From assembly GCA_035283845.1 (NCBI GenBank), contig DATESZ010000149.1, forward strand, positions 1 to 21,848: a stretch of 21,848 nt of DNA, in the 5' to 3' direction. This document shows, one piece after another, positions 16,913 through 21,848 of the stretch; the first letter of the stretch is position 1; every line of letters starts with the position of its first letter. The notes under the pieces were generated by a model. The model saw only the letters and a list, made by a program, of their open reading frames with translations, had not been told where the DNA came from and ran no database searches. Source of the stretch: DATESZ01 sp035283845. GTDB lineage: Bacteria > Desulfobacterota > Syntrophia > Syntrophales > JACQWR01. The position numbers were made by a program, and so were the translations under genes.

Positions 16913-18259
16913 TCAGTTCAGAGTTTCTTTAACCGCCTCCGCGATCCGGCGGCAGCATTGCTGCGTCAATTCTGCCGTGGGCCCTTCCACCATCACGCGG
17001 CACACATTTTGTGTTCCCGAATAGCGGACCAGCACCCTGCCGTCCTTTCCTAATCTATCTTCCACATCTTTCACAATCCGTACGATCTCCGGCACAGAAG
17101 TCGTGTTTTCCCGTCTTTTTACCTCTACGTTGATCAGCGTCTGGGGAAAGACCGTCATAATCTTTGCCAGCTCCGACAGGGGTTTTTTTTCCTTGCCCAT
17201 CACTTCCAGTAACTGCAGGGCGGTGATTATGCCGTCTCCCGTCGTATGATGATTCAAAAAGATCAGATGCCCGGAATCCTCTCCGCCGATTACGGCGCCC
17301 CTTGCCCGCATTTCCTGAAGGACCGCCCTGTCTCCCACGTCGGTCATGACGGAATCGATACCAATTTTCCTGAAAGAAGCACTCATGCCGATATTGCTCA
17401 TAACCGTTCTGATGACCAGATTGTTGGCCAATTTGCCTTCCTTTTTCAGGGAAGCGGCGCAAATAGCTAACATCTGATCCCCCGTCAGCACTGTCCCTTT
17501 TTCATCCACGGCAATCATCCGGTCGCCATCTCCGTCAAAGGCAAACCCGGCGACAGCTCTTTTCTTGACAACTGCCCCGGCAAGTTCCCCAGGATGTTGG
17601 GAGCCGCAATTTACATTGATGTTTATGCCATCTGGTTTACTAAATAGTGCCGTCACTCTGGCGCCTAACTGCCGGAATAACTTGGGCGCCACTTTCGATG
17701 TGGCTCCGTTGGCGCAATCAAGGACGATGCCGCTTCCGTCGGCACTTATCATCCCGGAAAAGGTTTGCCTTAAAAAAGAGATATACCTGCCACCGGCGTC
17801 AGGCAATCGGGAAGCCCGGCCGCATTCGTGCGGCATGGGGTTAATGAAAGTCAGGGTATCGGAAAGCAGATCCTCGATGGCCTGCTCCTTGTCTTCCGTT
17901 AGCTTCCAACCCTCACTCCCGAAGATTTTGATGCCGTTGTCTTCAAAAGAGTTATGGGAGGCGGAGATGACAATCCCGGCATCGGCTTTCATGCCGGTCG
18001 TCAGAAAGGCAATCCCCGGTGTCGGCAGGACGCCGACCGTGACAGCATTCGCCCCTTGGGAGCAGAGCCCGGCAATCAGGGCGTTCTCCAGCATGTCTCC
18101 GGAGATTCTGGTATCCTTCCCCACGATGATCAGCGGGATATGGCCCCGTTTTTTGAACAGATAAGCCACCGCCTGACCGATTTTCATAGCCATTTCCGCA
18201 GTCATAGGATATTCGTTTACCCTGCCTCTGACCCCGTCCGTTCCGAATAACCTGCCCAT
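16913..18259 (-). CDS. glmM: Phosphoglucosamine mutase
   Basis: 448 residues, the family length. ATG 18259 is preceded by GAGGTGA. It begins MGRLFGTDGVRGRVNEYPMT. The phospho-serine loop VISASHNSFEDNGIKIFG places the active serine at S101, the metal-binding loop is DGDGDR (242-247), the sugar-binding loop GEDSGH is present, and the C-terminal phosphate-binding loop reads RYSGTQNVCRVMVEG from R412. The last differs from the common RPSGTEP form but keeps R, S, G and T. GlmM converts glucosamine-6-phosphate to glucosamine-1-phosphate on the way to UDP-GlcNAc for peptidoglycan and LPS. It is not beside folP, ftsH or cdaA as in many genomes; it is convergent with the glucan block and divergent from the hsd operon. 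Confidence 0.95.
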   Translation of the reverse strand: MGRLFGTDGVRGRVNEYPMTAEMAMKIGQAVAYLFKKRGHIPLIIVGKDTRISGDMLENALIAGLCSQGANAVTVGVLPTPGIAFLTTGMKADAGIVISASHNSFEDNGIKIFGSEGWKLTEDKEQAIEDLLSDTLTFINPMPHECGRASRLPDAGGRYISFLRQTFSGMISADGSGIVLDCANGATSKVAPKLFRQLGARVTALFSKPDGININVNCGSQHPGELAGAVVKKRAVAGFAFDGDGDRMIAVDEKGTVLTGDQMLAICAASLKKEGKLANNLVIRTVMSNIGMSASFRKIGIDSVMTDVGDRAVLQEMRARGAVIGGEDSGHLIFLNHHTTGDGIITALQLLEVMGKEKKPLSELAKIMTVFPQTLINVEVKRRENTTSVPEIVRIVKDVEDRLGKDGRVLVRYSGTQNVCRVMVEGPTAELTQQCCRRIAEAVKETLN

Positions 18260-18290
18260 CGTCTTTCACCTCATCCTTTTTGTTCCCGTC

Positions 18291-18319
18291 TTCTTAGAAA
18301 AATGAGTCATCCTTGTCAA
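18291..18319 (-). promoter_or_regulatory. Possible glmM promoter
   Basis: On the minus strand: TTGACA (18319-18314), a 17-base spacer, then TAAGAA (18296-18291). The -35 is perfect but the -10 matches only three of six. The leader would be about 25 bases, long enough for the glmM ribosome site. Confidence 0.3.
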
Positions 18320-18392
18320 GTAAGAAAAAAAATAGCATGAATAACAGTTGGCAATTATCTTGCGATCAGTCTTTATAAAAACTTTTAAATCT

Positions 18393-18463
18393 TTGACAAA
18401 CAAAGTGAAGTGTGTTTTCGTTACACTGCCTTTCTGGTGACAACCTTTGAGCGTTATGACGCT
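18393..18463 (+). promoter_or_regulatory. Possible control region of the hsd operon
   Basis: The AT-rich gap between glmM and hsdR has TTGACA at 18393-18398 without a well-spaced -10. It also has two small inverted repeats: AGTGT (18409-18413) with ACACT (18423-18427), and AGCGT-TATG-ACGCT (18450-18463). These could be operator sites. The arms are five bases each, so support is weak. No controller-protein gene is seen. Confidence 0.2.
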
Positions 18464-18493
18464 TGAACAACCGTAGTGATGCTGAGGAACCGA

Positions 18494-21043
18494 ATGGCAA
18501 ATAAAGAAGCCACAGCCCGAATCAAGATCAACAAGCTGCTCGAAGCGGCAGGCTGGAGTTTCTTTCCGGAAGGGAGGGCGCCCGCCAACATCCGCCTCGA
18601 GCCCAGCGTGACGATCAAGTCAGCCGATCTGGAAGCACTCGGCGAGAACTTCGAGAAGACGAGCAAGGGATTCATTGACTTCCTGCTGATAGACACCAAA
18701 GGCTTCCCGCTCATCGTCCTGGAGGCAAAATCGGAGGACAAGAACCCGCTCGTCGGCAAGGAGCAGGCCCGCAAGTACGCCAAGTCCCAGAACTGCCGCT
18801 TCGTCATCCTCTCCAACGGCAGCCTGCACTACTTCTGGGACCTGGAGCGCGGCAGCCCCTACCTCATTACGTCCTTCCCTACGCCGGACTCGGTGATCGG
18901 CTACCAACAGGTCACGCCCAACCCGCAACGCCTCGCCGAGGACCAGGTCGGCGACGATTTCATTGTGCTGACGCAGCGCCCGAACTACCAATCCGAAGCG
19001 GCGTGGCGCAACGAGGCCGAGCGTCCCGGCTACATCCTGGCCAACAAACTGCGTTTTCTGCGTCCTTATCAGTTGAAAGCCATCCACGCCCTGCAACGGG
19101 CCGTGAAGTATGGCAAAGACCGCTTTCTATTCGAGATGGCCACCGGCACCGGCAAGACGCTGACTGCCGCCGCCGTCATCAAGCTCTTTCTGCGCTCCGG
19201 TAACGCCCGGCGCGTGCTGTTTCTGGTGGATCGCCTCGAACTGGAGGACCAGGCTGGCAAGAAGGCCGACTCCCCTCTGCTCCTTCTGTCCGCCGATTTC
19301 AAAACAGTCATCTACAAGGAGAACCGTGACGACTGGCGGCGGGCGGAAATCGTCGTCACCACGGTGCAGTCGCTGCTCTTCAACAACAAATACCAGCGGC
19401 TCTTCTCGCCGACTGATTTCGACCTGGTCATCTCCGACGAAGCCCACCGCTCCATCGGCGGCAACGCCCGCGCCGTCTTCGACTACTTCGTCGGCTACAA
19501 GCTCGGCCTCACCGCCACGCCCCGCGACTACCTCAGGCGGTTTGACAAAACCAACACTTCCACCCGCGACCCGCGCGAAGCCGAGCGCCGGCTGCTGCTG
19601 GACACCTACCGCACCTTCGGCTGTGAGAACAGCCAGCCCACCTACCGCTACTCGTTGCTCGACGGCGTGAAGGAAGGCTTCCTGATCAACCCCACAGTGG
19701 TGGATGCCCGCACCGAGATCACCACCGAACTGCTCTCCGAAAAGGGCTTCGTCGTCTCGTTCACCGACGATGCCGGCGAAGACCGAGAGGAGACCTTCAA
19801 GCAGCGTGAGTTCGAGAAGCTCTTCTTCGCCGACGCCACCAACAAGCTTTTCTGCAAGACCTTTCTCGAAAACGCCCTGCGCGATCCGATCAGCGGGGAG
19901 ATCGGCAAGTCCATCATCTTCACGGTCAGCCAGAACCACGCCGCCAAGCTGGCGCAGATGCTCAACCAGATGGCTGACCGCATGTTCCCCGGCAAGTACC
20001 AGTCCAATTTCGCCGTGCAGGTCACCTCGCAGATCCCCGATGCCCAGCAGTTCACCATCAACTTCAGCAACAACAACCTGCTCGGTTCGGCCAACTTCCT
20101 GCCCGCTTACAAGACCAGCAAGGCGCGTATCTGCGTGACGGTGGGCATGATGACCACAGGCTATGATTGCACCGACATCCTCAATCTTGGTCTGTTTCGA
20201 CCGATTTTCTCGCCGACGGACTTCATCCAGATCAAGGGGCGCGGCACCCGCAAGCACAACTTCCTCGAACAGCTTTTCGACGACAGCCTTAAGGATGGCG
20301 TCTTGCAGCCGCAGAAGACTGCCTTCAAGCTCTTCGACTTCTTCGCCAACTGCGAGTACTTCGAGGAAAAATTCAACTACGACGAGGTGCTGAAGCTCCC
20401 CCGGCCTACAGGCAAAGACAAGGAGGGAGAAGACGGCACGGGCCCGGTGGTGATTGGCGGTGCCTACGAGCATCTTGGGGAGGACATCCTCGCCTCGATG
20501 AAAGTTGAAGAAATCGGCTACGAGGGCATGAAGATTGACCGCATGTTCTTTGAGAAGTTCGAGGATACGGTGCGCGAGAACGAAATCATCGCGAAAGCCG
20601 TCGAGGCCGGGCAATGGGATCGCGTCGTCGACTACGTGAACCGCGAGGTCTTCGACAAGCCCGAAGAATATTACAACCTCGACAAGTTGCGCAAAGCTGC
20701 TGCCGTGGACCGTCGCCTGACCCTGCGCGAAATCCTCGAAAAAATCTTTGGCCTCATCCCGCGCTTCAAGTCCAAGGACGAACTGCTGGAAGAGGAATTC
20801 GCCAAGTTCGTCGCCGATACCAAGCCCGAAGAGGTCGCTGCCATCCCGGCCATCAAGACCTACTTCAAGGTCTACGTCATCAGCGACAAGGTGCGCCACA
20901 TCATCGAGAGCCGCCAGTTCACCGATTTGGCCACCAACCCGGTCTTTTCCACCCGTGATTTCAAGGTGGTTCCGGCCAAATATCGGACGCTGATCCCCGA
21001 ATACGTCAAGGACTATATCTCCTTGAACCAGTTTGCCGCATAA
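18494..21043 (+). CDS. hsdR: Type I restriction enzyme R subunit (EcoEI-like HsdR)
   Basis: 849 residues from ATG 18494, chosen because GAGGA lies 5 bases upstream; GTG 18476 and ATG 18479 lack a site. The N-terminal nuclease domain carries a PD-(D/E)xK pattern: D62 in FIDFLLIDTKG, then E77 and K79 in IVLEAKS. The superfamily 2 translocase follows with Walker A ATGTGKT (216-222), DEAH (315-318) in ISDEAHRSIGG, TATP (340-343), GMMTTGYDCTDI and QIKGRGTRKH. The C-terminus (about 690-849) resembles the EcoEI_R_C domain that docks on the methylase. With HsdM and HsdS it cuts unmodified DNA after ATP-driven translocation. It is first in the operon; the 41-codon ORF starts 10 bases after its stop. 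The DNA is GC-richer than the glucan genes (37 of 60 bases at 19681-19740 versus 25 of 60 at 13441-13500), suggesting transfer. Confidence 0.95.
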   Translation: MANKEATARIKINKLLEAAGWSFFPEGRAPANIRLEPSVTIKSADLEALGENFEKTSKGFIDFLLIDTKGFPLIVLEAKSEDKNPLVGKEQARKYAKSQNCRFVILSNGSLHYFWDLERGSPYLITSFPTPDSVIGYQQVTPNPQRLAEDQVGDDFIVLTQRPNYQSEAAWRNEAERPGYILANKLRFLRPYQLKAIHALQRAVKYGKDRFLFEMATGTGKTLTAAAVIKLFLRSGNARRVLFLVDRLELEDQAGKKADSPLLLLSADFKTVIYKENRDDWRRAEIVVTTVQSLLFNNKYQRLFSPTDFDLVISDEAHRSIGGNARAVFDYFVGYKLGLTATPRDYLRRFDKTNTSTRDPREAERRLLLDTYRTFGCENSQPTYRYSLLDGVKEGFLINPTVVDARTEITTELLSEKGFVVSFTDDAGEDREETFKQREFEKLFFADATNKLFCKTFLENALRDPISGEIGKSIIFTVSQNHAAKLAQMLNQMADRMFPGKYQSNFAVQVTSQIPDAQQFTINFSNNNLLGSANFLPAYKTSKARICVTVGMMTTGYDCTDILNLGLFRPIFSPTDFIQIKGRGTRKHNFLEQLFDDSLKDGVLQPQKTAFKLFDFFANCEYFEEKFNYDEVLKLPRPTGKDKEGEDGTGPVVIGGAYEHLGEDILASMKVEEIGYEGMKIDRMFFEKFEDTVRENEIIAKAVEAGQWDRVVDYVNREVFDKPEEYYNLDKLRKAAAVDRRLTLREILEKIFGLIPRFKSKDELLEEEFAKFVADTKPEEVAAIPAIKTYFKVYVISDKVRHIIESRQFTDLATNPVFSTRDFKVVPAKYRTLIPEYVKDYISLNQFAA

Positions 21044-21053
21044 AGGAGGATCC

Positions 21054-21179
21054 ATGAGCAAGACCAGCAAATCAATCATATATGGCGAATTCGCCGCAAT
21101 TAAAATGTTGGCCGGGTTGAACAGCTACCAGATGCCGGTACTCACCACAGCGCCCGCACTGAAACAAATCAAGGAATAA
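21054..21179 (+). CDS. Small unrecognised ORF of 41 codons between hsdR and hsdM
   Basis: ATG 21054 follows a near-perfect AAAGGAGGA by 4-5 bases and the frame ends TAA at 21179, two bases before hsdM. The 41-residue product starts MSKTSKSIIYGEFAAIKMLA and ends PALKQIKE. It has no signal peptide, obvious membrane helix or cysteine motif; a short amphipathic helix around residues 11-22 is possible. I do not recognise the family. The DNA is visibly less GC-rich than the flanking hsd genes. The tight spacing, strong ribosome site and an hsdM ribosome site (AAGGA) inside its last codons argue that it is translated and coupled to hsdM. It could be a small regulator or helper of the system, the remnant of a longer gene, or a leader peptide. 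Confidence 0.6.
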   Translation: MSKTSKSIIYGEFAAIKMLAGLNSYQMPVLTTAPALKQIKE

Positions 21180-21181
21180 CC

Positions 21182-21848
21182 ATGCTCGACACCGACACCA
21201 AACGCCGCATAGACACCGCCCGCGACATCCTCGTCGGCAAAGTCCCCGACCCCAAATCCCAGGTCGAGCAGATCACCATTGCGCTCATCTACAAGTTCAT
21301 GGACGACATGGACGCCGAGAGCGAGGAGTTCGGCGGCAAGCGCAAGTTTTTCGCCGGGGAGTTTGCCCGCTACGGCTGGGCCAAACTCATGCGCTCCGGC
21401 CTGGGCGGCCACGAGACCCTGAACCTCTACGCCGAGACCATCGCCAAGATGCCGGAGAACCCCGGCATTCCGCTGCTCTTTCGCGACATCTTCAAAAACG
21501 CCTATCTGCCCTACCGCGACTCGGAGACCCTGCGCGCCTTCCTCAAGATCATTGACGAGTTCAACTACGACCACAGCGAACGTCTCGGCGACGCCTTTGA
21601 GTATTTGCTCTCCGTGCTCGGTTCCCAAGGCGACGCCGGGCAGTTCCGCACCCCCCGCCACATCATTGATTTCATGGTCGAAATCATCGACCCGAAGAAG
21701 ACCGAGACCGTGCTCGACCCGGCCTGCGGCACCGCGGGCTTCCTGATCTCGTCCTACAAGTACATCCTCAAACACAATTCCTCCCCCTCTCCCCTCGCGG
21801 GAGAGGGCAGGGGTGAGGGGACAACGCAACGCACCGGCGACCTTCTGA
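21182..21848 (+). CDS. hsdM: Type I DNA methyltransferase M subunit, N-terminal part (cut by window end)
   Basis: 222 residues are visible and the frame is still open at the last base; the TGA formed by the final three bases is out of frame. ATG 21182 follows AAGGA by 6 bases. The N-terminal helical HsdM_N domain (about 1-135) includes SQVEQITIALIYKFMDDMDA and GHETLNLYAETIAKMPENPG. The methylase domain begins with RLGDAFEYLLSVLGSQGDAG and QFRTPRHIIDFMV, then motif I, DPACGTAGFL (D179-L188), which binds S-adenosylmethionine. The catalytic (N/D)PP(Y/F) motif lies beyond the window. After YKYILKHN (ending at N199) the frame runs through a REP-like palindrome encoding SSPSPLAGEGRGEG and returns to TGDLL, which looks like normal HsdM sequence. 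The protein therefore seems to carry an extra loop next to the cofactor site. HsdM forms M2S with HsdS to methylate target adenines. Confidence 0.92.
   Translation, partial: MLDTDTKRRIDTARDILVGKVPDPKSQVEQITIALIYKFMDDMDAESEEFGGKRKFFAGEFARYGWAKLMRSGLGGHETLNLYAETIAKMPENPGIPLLFRDIFKNAYLPYRDSETLRAFLKIIDEFNYDHSERLGDAFEYLLSVLGSQGDAGQFRTPRHIIDFMVEIIDPKKTETVLDPACGTAGFLISSYKYILKHNSSPSPLAGEGRGEGTTQRTGDLL
21779..21820 (+). repeat. REP-like palindromic element, copy 4, in frame inside hsdM
   Basis: A perfect 9-bp stem, CCCTCTCCC (21785-21793) and GGGAGAGGG (21799-21807) around CTCGC, is followed by GGGGTGAGGGG. It shares the C-run/G-run design of the other three copies but has a different arm sequence. 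It is read in frame as residues 200-213 of hsdM. Confidence 0.8.

Noticed and set aside
19127..21079. Long open frame of about 650 codons on the minus strand opposite hsdR
   Set aside because: hsdR on the plus strand has complete nuclease and helicase motifs. GC-rich DNA with biased third positions gives long antisense open frames; the antisense product has no recognisable motif.
21125..21829. Minus-strand open frame of 234 codons opposite hsdM
   Set aside because: It starts within the REP-like palindrome and mirrors hsdM, which has motif I and the HsdM_N domain.
21846..21848. TGA at the last three bases as an hsdM stop
   Set aside because: Counting codons from ATG 21182, the final bases read CTT CTG A, so this TGA is out of frame and the gene continues past the window.

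Overview
This window looks like a chromosomal segment of a Gram-negative bacterium. It encodes outer-membrane functions (a TonB-dependent receptor and LolA). A eukaryote-type GT3 glycogen synthase clustered with GH57 and GH133 enzymes, plus a TonB receptor / substrate-binding protein / hybrid kinase module, suggest a deltaproteobacterial (Desulfobacterota, perhaps Syntrophales-like) host. That taxonomic call is inference from gene content, not a database match. I saw no rRNA, tRNA, CRISPR array or transposase.

Layout. (1) 1-4025: a TonB-dependent receptor, cut off by the window edge, is divergent from a periplasmic ABC-type substrate-binding protein and a membrane hybrid histidine kinase. This looks like a solute-sensing and uptake module. 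(2) 4123-8054: yifB/comM (AAA+ ATPase), dnaJ on the opposite strand, and ilvE (branched-chain aminotransferase). The dnaJ block lies between two copies of an exact 22-bp repeat; one copy is the 3' end of yifB and the other lies upstream of ilvE, so dnaJ looks inserted. (3) 8055-8371: a gene-free stretch holding a REP-like palindrome, a row of DnaA-box-like 9-mers, a perfect inverted repeat and an extended -10 promoter. (4) 8372-16748: lolA, then an alpha-glucan block of GH133 debranching enzyme, GH57 amylase-type enzyme, and a 1422-residue protein that fuses a GT3 glycogen synthase to a GT35 phosphorylase. Synthesis, debranching and phosphorolysis of a storage glucan are thus encoded together. 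(5) 16913-18259: glmM on the minus strand. (6) 18494-21848: a type I restriction-modification operon of hsdR, an unrecognised 41-codon ORF and hsdM (cut by the window end). Its base composition is GC-richer than its neighbours, which suggests horizontal acquisition.

Four copies of a C-run/G-run palindromic (REP-like) element are scattered through the window. Three sit at or just after gene 3' ends. The first also supplies the last codons of the histidine kinase. The fourth lies in frame inside hsdM, right after the methyltransferase motif I, and appears to be translated.

The most notable items are the synthase-phosphorylase fusion, the translated palindromes, the repeat-flanked dnaJ block, the DnaA-box row upstream of lolA and the small ORF inside the hsd operon.
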